From contig NC_060232.1 of assembly GCF_021155775.2 (NCBI RefSeq), positions 32,851,089 to 32,915,088 of the forward strand: 64,000 nt of DNA, written 5' to 3'. Below are positions 23,671 to 34,307 of the stretch, piece by piece (position 1 is the stretch's first letter; the number at the start of each line of letters is the position of its first letter). Below the pieces are notes generated by a model. That model did no database searches. It saw nothing but the letters and a program-made list of their open reading frames with translations, and was not told the origin of the DNA. A program made the translations under genes and the position numbers. The DNA is from Neodiprion pinetum. Taxonomy: Eukaryota; Arthropoda; Insecta; Hymenoptera; Diprionidae.

Positions 23671-26600
23671 ATGATCCGTGGGGACGATATTTGCCGGATG
23701 AGTTTCGTGGCGTTACTAACGTCGGCGTTGCTAGCGTCGACCGAGGCATTCACTGCTCGTAATCTCATGTATCCCGGACGGACCGATCTTTTTGAATTAT
23801 CCGTCATTCATCTCAACGACTTTCATGCCAGGTGAAAAAATTGTATTATATGTTTAAACACGCGTTCGATACGGATTAATTGTAAGTTTTGTTATTTTGA
23901 TTTCATATAAGAGTATCGAGGCCTTGAAAAGTTTTATCCTCTTGTTCAGGGGACTTTGAAACTATTATGAACAGAACTTCATCATTATCGAAGGTATAAA
24001 ATATTTTTGCGATGGGGAAAGAAATTGATCTGCTTCCCGTGCTTCATAATATCTATGTAATATCAAAATAGTCGACGAAATGCAATCGAAGATGCCAACA
24101 CTCTAGTAAACCAAATTTTTGATGAGAAACTTTATCAAAAAATTTCGTCCTATGAGATTCGATTAGACGATTAACTTTGAATCGCGAAATTATTTTAAAT
24201 TACAACTCGTGTTCCAAAACTGAAAATACCCCATAAAATTTAATTCATACCACGGTATTTATCCAATGCTTCGTAGGATTGATCAAGTAGCCGATGACTA
24301 AGTTACGAAGGTTTTCCTCTTGATATGGATATTTCAACAAATTTTAATTCATCCAAGAATTTCGGTTGTACTAATTTACTACAGTTTGTAATATTGGGAT
24401 TACTTCGTCACATCTGTAATGTACACATCAACGTTGTCAACAAGAGACAACTCTATAACACTCTTCACAACAGTAGGCCCGGTAGTAATTGTACCATTTC
24501 ATTACTTACATTAGAGTGATGAATAAAAATTCTTGAATGAATAAGAAAGAATGAATAAGAATTAGAGTCTTATCCGCAAAGCTCTCCTGTCCATCACGTC
24601 ACAACTCTGTCTACCAAATTGTTCACTATTCCGATTATTCAATCATCTACACGACTGAGTTAATAGAGATTGATAACGTCTTCAGGGTAGCATCAGTTCT
24701 TCAGTAACGACCGTGCGATAGTCGACCGATACTGAGCGCGGGTTAATCATTGATCATATCCCGAAATCATCATCTGCTACAGTGGATCAGTAATGACCCT
24801 ACTGAAGACGGAGTCTACATGGGCGGCTGGGTAAATAAACGAACGGAGGTCGATTTCTCAGGCGAGAGTGCGGGTACCAGCAGCGTCATCTGTCGCGATA
24901 TCGTGTACTCATCGCGAGGCGCTCGACTAGCACAGGCTACGGCCAAGGTCAATATGGATGCCTGCGTACGTACGTTACGACCGACATTGAATACTCGTGA
25001 CCGCCACGAGGCGGTCAGGAACGGCACGAGTCATCGACGTGCGAGAGGAAAACAGAGTCTCGGGAATGCAGTTACGCGTGACCTCTGTTCGAATTCATCG
25101 TTGAAGGGCACAGAGTGATCTAAAAAGATTATAGATCGTCGTTTTAGATTTCGCTTAGTAAATATGCAAGAGTACATACCTCAAGCTCAGCCAGTATTCA
25201 CATTCAATATTCTCAAGCCGCCTTAAAAATGCTTCACACTAAACAAAACCAGTTCAAAGCTGCCTTGAGACTGTTTTGAAAATAAAAAGTAACTTTGAAT
25301 ATCCACTCTCGTCTCGGTCATCACACATTGGATAAGAAATACAACGTTTCGTTGGATCCTCAAACGAATCGCGTGAATGCTTCTTTAACAAGCCGTAACA
25401 ATAAACTTTTTCGTTGTTTCAGCTGGAGTAGGTGGTTCAGGAGAATTTTAACGTTGTGTTGGTGATGCGAACTTTTCAATTTGTCTTAATTCAAAAAAAT
25501 ACAAATAGTTTCTCTCGAACCCAACGACGTTCAGTGAAAAAGAATCTTAAAATCAAAAAGAACCAAATAATGAAATCGTTGAATCCCTGCAAATAATATT
25601 AAACATGAAAAAGTTATTAACGTATCCGACCACAAGAGTAGGGATTTTATTAAAAGTTTTATGCGGCACGCCACAGTTATTTATTAGCATTTTAATATTT
25701 CCACGAAAGAAGTTCCAAAACCGTTAATCCATACTCTGGCATATTCTCAACAGGTTTGTCCAAACTGGATCCACTTCAGGCACTTGTTACGAGGGATACG
25801 AGGACGAATGCGTTGGCGGTATAGCGAGGGTGTACACAGCTACAAATCAGCTCGTGAACGAAAGACCGAATGCAATTTTCCTCAATGCCGGTGACAATTT
25901 TCAAGGCACACTTTGGTACAACGTGCATGGGTGGAACGTCACGGCAACGTTTATGAACATGTTACCACATGACGCTATGGTAATTAGCACATTGAAGACG
26001 CAATTTTGTGACAAATTCGCGATTTTACACGAGATACATGATAAATAGTTAAAGCCTATGAGCCACGGTACGAGATTGCCATACCGCACATTAATCCATG
26101 GTTATAAACCGCACGTGTTAATTATCTAATTCACTCGAATAACACGTGATTTAAGAATATGTCGATTAACATCACTAATTACTCATGGGCGATTAGGAAT
26201 CATGAGGTATAAGTTCTAATCGTTGATCCATCAGCTTTGAGTGAAATGGATTGTTTAAAGACACTACGATGCCGTGCTGGAGGTTTTCCGAAACAAATGA
26301 TTTCTGCAGTCTTTTATACTCTGGCTGTTAGGCGGCGATTTGTGTAACGATTAGATTAATGTGGATATGAATAGCTGTAACTGTACTAAGGAAAATCCAA
26401 TTGAACTTTATCACTCACGTTATGGAACACAATTTGTATTAAATTTATGGTTTTCTAGTTTTCTAATAGCATATAATATCTAATATAATATCACAGAAGC
26501 CATTGTTCAAAAAGTGAACAAAAGTTAACTAATAGTAGTATCATGAATGATAAATAACTGTAGCAACGGATTAGAACACATGAATTTGGACCGTTGATAT

Positions 26601-29409
26601 AATCCCAATGAATTATATCACTTCCAGAACGTGTTTCAGGTGCTAAACTCTTGAGCGATAATAAATCATTGCTTTACCTGAGTTGTACAGAGTTCTGACA
26701 TGTTTAGGTGTTATAAAAGTTATTTATCGATTGGATTTATCTTATCATGAAGCTATATCCAACATGTGCCACATTATGTTCAACATCTTACAATTAGGAA
26801 TCAATTATGTTTGTCTTGTTTGTGTGTTTTACAGTTGTCTCTCCTGCAATAAAATTCGCTACATCTACTACGTAGTTAGTCTGATACGATAATACATTTC
26901 CAAACCGGAGAAGACTGAGTTTTAATGATGAGTGAATGCTTGAATATAATTATATTTTGTCAACATAGCTGTACCATGTGAAGGTTTTTTCTCATACAGA
27001 ACTAAAAAAAAGAATCTCTCAGGCAAATTATCATTTTCATATGCTCACGAACGACAGTAAGGATGGTATGACGAAAATTGAATGTCATTGTGACAAGTTG
27101 AAAATTGTATCCGAGGTTTTTATTGAATTTAGTCGGAAAGAAGTTCAAGATTTTATATCACAGTGAAACGGCGATATAGCCTAAAGGTAGAAATACGTGG
27201 TACGTGCGAGAGCGTCTTAATAAGTTTATTGCCACAGAGTATCGGCATCAAAATTATCTATCTGTGTTTACCGTATACGATGTCATGGAACTTCTCTTCA
27301 TTCAGACTCTTGGAAATCACGAGTTTGACAACGGGATCGCTGGCGTAGTGCCTTTTCTGGAAATGCTCACCACTCCGGTCGTCGTTACAAATATCGACGA
27401 TAGTGAAGAACCGGATATCCAAGGATTGTACACCAATAGCACGATTGTTGAACGAAATGGAACTCAGATAGGAATAATCGGAGTAATACTCTCGACAACT
27501 AACGTGAGCATCCAAACTCCTAACTATTGTTTCAGGTCCCTCACTTTGAGTCTTGAAGGTTTTCTTTTAATGAACTGTTGTGATATTTGGGAGGGCCTTT
27601 TAGAAACACTGTATACACTTTCACCACGTCGGTTAATAAGCATTTGGCAGTGACAGTTTTCTTGAGACACTCGCGTTCTTCAATGACGGTCCCTTCCAAG
27701 GTGCATGACTCTTCACTAGAATTTGTTCATCCGTAGACTCTCGCAAGCACGGAGAAGCTGGCTTTTTGGGATGAAATTGAGACCGTGAATGATGAAGCGG
27801 CGAGACTAAAGGCACAGGGGATTGAAATCATCATTGTTCTAAGTCACTGCGGTCTAGATGTGGACAGAGAATTAGCTGCTAATTGCCCAAACGTTGACCT
27901 CATTGTCGGTGGCCACTCTCACACTTTTCTCTACTCAGGTGCGACATACGTAATTAATTTTTGAGACTGACGCACATAATATGTCACCTCATTGCTAAAA
28001 CTGTCACGATTTCAGGAACTTCGCCCAGTTCCGACGTTGCCGAGGATGAGTATCCGGTCGTGGTGGTCCAGGAAGACACTCAAAGGACGGTACTCATCGT
28101 TCAGGCTTATGCTTATACCAAGTAGGGTTATTTGTCAAAACTTATCCGTATCTGAAGCCCATTAGGACTTGATTAGTAGCAACAACCGAGATCATTGACA
28201 ATTTCAGATACCTGGGTAACATCAGCGTTTGGTTCGACGCCGATGGTGAAGTCTACGACTGGGAAGGGAATCCTATTCTACTCGACAGCTCCATCGAAGA
28301 AGGTAGGCTCGTTCATCTCTCCATTCATTGTTCCGGTCATAATAAGAGTGGGGGTGATCTTCAAGCGCACGATTGTTGCTACAGATCCTGACGTACTGGC
28401 TGCCCTAGTACCGTGGCAAGTGGCGGTTGACGAGTTGGGCGACACAACGGTTGGAACGACCAAGGTCCGACTTTACAACAATTGCAGATACGGAGAGTGT
28501 AATGTGGGAAATTTAATTACCGACGCCATGGTTGATGCTGTGAGTAAGCCACTGTAATTAGGAAATTTAGTCATTATATTTGACTAGTCGAAATGGCAGA
28601 TTTTACTCTCTCATGACGTTAATAGTACGTAGGTTTAGCTGAGAACAGCACTTACTGGACTTACGCTGCGATAGCTTGTATAAACGCCGGAGGGATTCGG
28701 AGCACCATAGAAGACACAACCGGCGAAATTACGTATGCCGACGCTGTGACTAACCAACCCTTCGAAAACACTTGGGACGTGGTGGAGCTACAAGGCTCTG
28801 ATTTGCTCCAGGTAAAATCGCGTCCTTTGGACAAACTGTGAAGATTCATGCAAGCTATTTCATAATTCCAAGTAATATAAATTACAAGTCAGGCGACAAT
28901 TGTTACAAAAATGATAAAGCAAGCGACGTTTACGACGTTACCATTTTTGATCAGGTGTTAGAGGCGGGTGTAGCCACAAGCTATAGCGATACCGAGTTCG
29001 TCGGTATAGGATTTTTGCAGTGGTCTGGACTGAAGGTGACGTTCAACTTGTCGAATGAGGCGTACTCGAGAGTGACCGAATTGAAAGTGAGGTGAGTCCC
29101 ATTCCGAGCAATGTACGCCACTTATTTTTAATGATATGAATCGATCTGCAATTCCTTTTCGTTCAAAGGTGCCGCGAATGTGAAGTGCCGACTTATGAAG
29201 GCGTCGACCTGGACGAATGGTATCGTATTGTCGTCGTGTCATTTCTAATCACAGGAGGCGACGGTCACTCGGTTCTGGCTACTCAGCACCGCAACCACGA
29301 AGTTGGGACACTGGACATAGATCTCTACGTGAAATACTTAGGGAAGATGAGCCCCATTATTTTGGGGACTGAGGGTCGCATGACTTTGGAAGGGACGTGG
29401 AGTGGTTAG
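23671..29409 (+). CDS. secreted apyrase/5'-nucleotidase-like enzyme (gene B)
   Basis: Extracellular nucleotide hydrolase. Ten exons: 23671-23831, 25754-25979, 27306-27503, 27737-27938, 28016-28121, 28208-28302, 28385-28539, 28626-28811, 28955-29091, 29169-29409. All junctions are in phase and give 568 residues. A start at 23698 (MSFVALLTSALLAS) would give a more typical signal peptide. Metal motifs: NDFH (D50, H52), GDNFQG (D101), GNHEFD (N133, H134), SHCG (H232) and GGHSH (H255). Substrate-domain motif GECNVGNLITDAM spans 367-378. Two positions depart from gene A: His257 replaces Asn in GGHxN, and His522 replaces Phe in GGDGF. The protein ends at EGTWSG with no hydrophobic tail, so it should be secreted. 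Gene A exons 3 and 4 are each split here by an extra intron. Specificity (ATP/ADP versus AMP) is unknown. Confidence 0.92.
24750..25118 (+). other. GC-rich intron block with a 122-codon open frame (unit B)
   Basis: Inside intron 1 of gene B lies a block clearly richer in GC than its surroundings, with an open frame from ATG 24750 to TGA 25116. The peptide is basic and has no domain or signal peptide I recognise. The same frame is open in unit C (35322-35690), but the whole intron is nearly identical there, so this is weak evidence. In unit D the frame is cut by a TGA near 45199. A captured fragment of other DNA is as likely as a gene. Confidence 0.2.
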
Positions 29410-30224
29410 TCAACAGCAGGGACCACTTTTCTGATGAAAACACCCACCCCGAGTTGTAACACCAAAGAGATCATGCGTGATTTGATCGGAACATACGAAG
29501 TTACTTTTAGGCCTTAGCTAGTATTACAATGCACATAGTTCTTCACTTCGTATGCTTTGATCCGATTTTCAATAGAGTAATTGATGACGGCGTATCGTTA
29601 AGAATTGGAAACACTTGAACGCAATTTCAATACTCGAATGAACGTAGATCGCTTCCCTTTCTTTGAGATTTGATTAAAAGCATGATATAAATGGCACACA
29701 TTTTTCCCTTCCTTTACCGACCGTATCGTTTCCATTGATTTTTTTGCCCGGTTTCACATCGTGGTACAACGTGAGACTCTTCGTATCATGTACGAGCATT
29801 TTCATATCCATTTTTATGTTTATTTAAGAACATGCGTAATTTTTCTTCATTAAAACCCAATTAACGCTTCCAAATTTTAAGAAAAACTCATAAAATAGGT
29901 TCATCCTTCTATATATCTTCAACGTGCTTCTTGCAAAGAGAAAAGTGTTTTAGAATGTTTTTATTATTTTCAAAACTTGAGATATCGCATTTTCTCAACT
30001 CATCATTTTAAAAGTGCTCAACAAAGTAAAAAAAAAATTCTTTATTGAAAAATTCTTGAAATGCTTGGAACTAAAAATGAAGCACTGCGAAATTTTTCCA
30101 AAATATTTGCAGCTCAAAGATGAATGCGTAAAGAACTTTGAAAAAATAAATTGAGCGTCTTAGAGATGTTGCATTCGCCTGTAAAAGATTTGATATATTC
30201 ATGTAAATATAAAACATACACGTT
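29410..30224. other. 3' flank of gene B
   Basis: No gene seen. It should hold the 3' UTR; an AATAAA at 30146-30151 and an ATTAAA near 29672 are possible poly(A) signals. A 210-base part of it is deleted in the matching position of unit C. Confidence 0.45.
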
Positions 30225-31072
30225 TGTTTTGGTCGTTTGACCAGAGTTCTTCTCTAACTTCAATCGGGATGGGATGAGTGAGTGAGAGGGTGAATAAATA
30301 AATAACACAATTTCGCGGGAAAGACAAGACGCTTGCTTCGGCATAAAAACCCTCACGGTGCAGAGGGAAAAGCCGAAGCAAGACAAGTGTTTATTAACTG
30401 CAAAACAGATCATCATAAACCAGGACAATACAGTCGCTGGTGCGTTCCTTGTCAACCAGATTGAATGATCATTCAATGATCTTAAGCCAACTTATCTAAG
30501 TCTCCATGAGAAACCGTGCTCCACAACTTCCACGCACTCGTGGAAGCAGGGAGTGGGGAGCGTCAAGGTGGCCCAATGCCGTGCAAACAGCGGTCCCGAC
30601 GTCTCGGGAACCAACGCTGAAATGCAATGACGCTCGCCCAGGGAGACGCGACACCCCCGGCCCAACCGGAGGGTGAAGCACGTCTCCCCCGACCGTGTTA
30701 AACGGATAAATCTTAAAACTACGCGAGACGAAATGATCGACGCGCGTGTCTAAGGGAAACCTAACACGTCCTACCTATTCGAGCGCTCGAGACTAACTAA
30801 CTTGCGCTGCGCCCTCACCGGCCAAGCGAACGTACGTAACTGCCGATTCGAGTATCGGCCCACGAATTTCTGACGTAGGCAATAAGTACGTAATTTGAAT
30901 TACTATAACGTTGAACTACTCGTCGTGTGGAATAAGAAAGTAAATCTACTGTTGTGACTCTTTAGTCACCTTATACGTGGTAAATAGGTGCAACATACAA
31001 ATATAACGAAACTAAAGTATTTGCTGTGATAAATTTACAAACTAATATAATAATAGTAAAGTGGCGCGAACA
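30225..31072. mobile_element. solo LTR of an LTR retrotransposon (848 bp)
   Basis: The segment begins TGTTTTGG and ends GCGCGAACA, the usual TG...CA LTR ends, and is flanked by the direct repeat ACGTT at 30220-30224 and 31073-31077. The matching place downstream of gene C (about 40577-40581) has a single ACGTT and no insertion, giving an empty site. A five-base target duplication fits Copia or BEL/Pao superfamilies. An AATAAA is at 30293-30298. No internal retrotransposon genes are present, so it arose by recombination between two LTRs. Confidence 0.82.
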
Positions 31073-31346
31073 ACGTTTATGTATTTAATTGACATTTATT
31101 TATGCGTTGTATAATTTCGGCGTATATATTTCTTGTACGGGATTTTCTCAACTTTTAAATTTCACGGCGACGACGGCATGATGCCAACATTTTGCACGCC
31201 AAATTGTTGGTTATGTAGAACTTCTTTCACCGGCGTCGTCACTTGCTATGTTGATAATATGTGAAACTGCTAATACCCCCCAACCCGGCCAGACTCGGCA
31301 AACTGTTACGAAAAATAACCCAGGGTTATCAGTCTTTATATATCCT

Positions 31347-32170
31347 CAGTCTACTCACTGCAGTTTATAGTGTACGCTTATAATTAGAAAAAAATTTATC
31401 AAGTCCGAACTTTATGTAACAAGTTGTGAATAGCTGTTTCATTCTATTTTAAACTTCAGAGTTGCAAAACTCTGCGACAGTCAGTTACGCTTCTTCACTA
31501 CGTTGTGAATGAAGAGTTTTGTATTCGTATAAGTTGAGACCTTCCTTGAGTAAGTATTGTATTTAAATTACACGTAAGTTGAAAACTTCGCTCAAGTTTC
31601 CGCTGCGGTTTCTGTGTATATATACAGCAAATTATTTTCCATTCTGTTTTACGCATTTACTTTTTGAACAAATAATATTCCACCTTGTAACCGTAAATAT
31701 GAGTATCCTTTCACTGTGGTCTGTACAAATTGAAAGTAAAAAAAATCCCGGCCGTCTTCAACTTTAATAAGATGATTTCTTTTTTTCCTGAACGAACTCT
31801 CGAGCCGTCACTAAATTTGCTCACAAGTAGACAGCAAGGCAGCCATTATTAATTCAGCCACCGTTGTGTATATAAATAAACATGTACTCATATAATTACT
31901 ACCTGGAGTGACACGGCAAGATTGTTTTTTTTTTTTTAATCATACGGCAAAATGATCATTATTTGCGCCGAATCGTTTGAATAGTGACGGTGAGCATGAA
32001 ATTGGATAACGACTTTATTGAGAGAGATTTTTTCCGTCGCACGTAACACTGATCAAATAAGGAATGGCCATTGTATTTCTCAAAGAACTATAATTTCAAC
32101 CTGTGTATGATTAATCAGTCTGTGTTGGTTCTGAAATAAGCGCACAACCTAAAGATTTTGCCGATTGATA
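31347..32170. repeat. segmental duplication, locus 2
   Basis: Near-identical to 16301-17130 and 40847-41669. It stops abruptly after GCCGATTGATA, where loci 1 and 3 continue together toward the distal first exon. Locus 2 therefore lacks the exon copy. Confidence 0.85.
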
Positions 32171-32934
32171 CGTCTAATGTATGTATGTGTTGTTTACGTT
32201 GCTAAACGTCTTCATCCGACGTAAGTTTCAATGTTGATGAATCATGTAGAGAATCTCGTTGTATTTCTGCGTCCGGAAATACGCGTATTGTATGAATATG
32301 ACCTACATATTATTTCCTTAACTACTAGAATATAAAATAGAAAAAATAATGCAAAACTCCAATTCTACCCGAAACCTAGAAATTTCAAAATACCAATTCA
32401 TATGCGACGCGGTCGTATCTGCAATTACGGTATTGAAAACAAATTAGCTTCATTGGCAAAATTAAGGTCTCAAAAAGTATGCCCCTGTAAGTCAACAATT
32501 AGGATTTCCCCTGAACACTTGTCTCCTGTGTTCCTGCGTCGCGTTTTACCCAATTACTTGCTCACTAGAAATATTTGCTGCAAAGAAATATCAACGATGG
32601 TTGGCTGGTAGGCTACGCGCGATGTGTGGTGTCATACTACCGGCCGTGGCGCAAACTTTTCGGTGCGAATGTCCCATCACCTACAGTCACTCACACGCAG
32701 CATCGACTAATCACAGGCATATGTGGGTGCTACTCCGCTAAACGGTCAGGAAACGGAAAAATAGAAATGATCCCTATAAAAGTTGATATTTAATTGGCCG
32801 AATTGGTCCAACAGTGAGTTCTGGATAATTAGTATTTAACAATTATAAATACGATGGAATATCGAGTATTATTAGTATTATTAATAATATTATTATTAGG
32901 ATATTTCTAAAAAAAAACTTCTTTTTTCCATTAA
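32171..32934. other. locus-2-specific segment
   Basis: About 760 bases with no counterpart in the other two loci; it replaces the exon-bearing part seen at 41670-42686. It includes an AT-rich low-complexity run (ATTATTAGTATTATT and similar) at about 32868-32900. No gene or transposon ends were recognised. Confidence 0.4.
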
Positions 32935-33650
32935 AATAACATGGGAACAAACATTTTTTCGCATTTGGAATTTTATTACTTGCCAACGACGGTTTGCACA
33001 GAACATCTAATGACATGTTTTACTATGGAATTGAATGCTCTACAAAAATGGTCTGACAAAAAATTTCTGTAAGTTACACCGTTTCGCCTGTATTTTAGTC
33101 TGGCCATTGATCTAAAATCACAAGCAACAGCGAAACAGTGCATATCACAGAAATTTTGCATCCGATCTTGTTTGTAGAGCATTGAATTCCCTGCAAAAAT
33201 ATGTATCGGACATTCATGTATATTGCTTCGTTACTGAGTTACAAAATTCAGAATGAAAGAAAAATCATTTTTCGCGTGTTAATCAAACGGAAAATGAAAA
33301 TTCGCGTTCAGGAACTGCTATAATACTGAAATCTGCCCAACTCAACCAATTGCAATTTTCAAACAAGGTTACACACACGTGTTTTCCATATCAAAACGTA
33401 GATTTCGCGCAAAGCTCGTAATTTCAAAGCATAAGTACCGAGTGACTCCTCATAACGCTTCCGAATGGACTTTATTCGTACATCTCCCGGCGGTCCAATT
33501 ATTCTTGAAACTTGCTGGGCATGCACACACATATTTTTGAGTACCTAAGGTACAAAACTACGTCGGTTTCTTGAGTGGGCTATGATAGTTTGACTTTGAC
33601 ACTCTTTTCCATCAAATGTAGAAAATTTTGTTTGATTCTTTTTTTTTCTC
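32935..33650. repeat. spacer repeat R2, copy 1
   Basis: Matches 42687-43424 over its full length with few differences; both begin AAATAACATGGGAACAAAC. A short minus-strand open frame (32976-33182) is preserved in both copies (42727-42933), but it has no recognisable domain and the copies are too recent for this to be evidence of coding. An old transposon fragment is possible. Confidence 0.75.
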
Positions 33651-33654
33651 ACTA

Positions 33655-34262
33655 TTAAAACGGCCTGCTGGTGATTCAGATGCAAATTGTTGCTTCACAC
33701 GTCAAGCATTCATTCCAAGTGTTACAATTAATTATGACGTAGTGTATCTCGTTTAAATGCATGTGTATGATTGGATTCGGGTTAAAATCGGGATCGACTT
33801 TTTATTCTAATGTAGATCATAATCGTCGATGTTGATAGTAAGAAAATAATAATCTGGTAAAGCTTAGATAATTTAAATAGTATTATGTATTTGTGTCGAA
33901 TTATTCTTTCGCGATATAAATCCTGCATCGAGCTAACTCATTTCCAATTAGCAATCCGCCTGTGGACACTTCGTACCCTAGTTCAAAAATATTGTACTGG
34001 GATTTCATATTACAGCTATGCTATTATCTTATACGATTATCTGTATTGGCAAAGAAAACTGGACGCTTCAAGTGAGGGACATTAAGTTATTTTCATTCCG
34101 GTATTCCCGGTCCAGGCGAGAGGATATTGATACTTTACCATCCCGTAGTAGATTTTTTAATTACAGTGTTAGTGAGTCCCCGAGCTTTGTAAAAGTGGCA
34201 CATTCCATGTAAATGAAAAGGATAATTACACGGAAATATTTCTTATGGATATCAGTACAATT
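33655..34262 (+). repeat. upstream repeat of the apyrase units, copy C
   Basis: Almost identical to 43425-44030 in front of copy D and more diverged from 22270-22889 in front of copy B. Copies C and D both run directly from GGATATCAGTACAATTCGCG into exon 1, whereas B has 738 extra bases there. Confidence 0.8.
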
Positions 34263-34307
34263 CGCGAATGGTTTTGTAATTTAATACACGCATGCACTTT
34301 CAGCGCC

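Larger units (their letters stand above)
23629..30224 (+). repeat. segmental duplication unit B
   Basis: Contains gene B with its introns and 3' flank. From exon 2 to the stop codon every exon lies exactly 10,573 bases before its counterpart in unit C. A 3' flank stretch at about 29457-29667 is missing from unit C but present in unit D. The unit is interrupted by the solo LTR at 30225; its continuation (31078 onward) matches 40581 onward. Confidence 0.9.
31073..34307. other. spacer between gene B and gene C
   Basis: No gene found. It is a patchwork of duplicated segments: 31078-31346 matches 40582-40846; 31347-32170 matches 16301-17130 and 40847-41669; 32171-32934 is found only here; 32935-33650 matches 42687-43424; 33655-34262 is the upstream repeat of the apyrase units. 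The last block is the likely promoter region of gene C. Confidence 0.6.

Noticed and set aside
31579..31767. 62-codon frame shared by loci 2 and 3 (also 41080-41268)
   Set aside because: It is disrupted by a one-base length difference in locus 1, and the sequence looks like duplicated non-coding DNA.
32976..33182. 68-codon minus-strand frame kept in two copies (also 42727-42933)
   Set aside because: The two copies are almost identical over their full non-coding surroundings, so conservation is not evidence of coding; no domain recognised.
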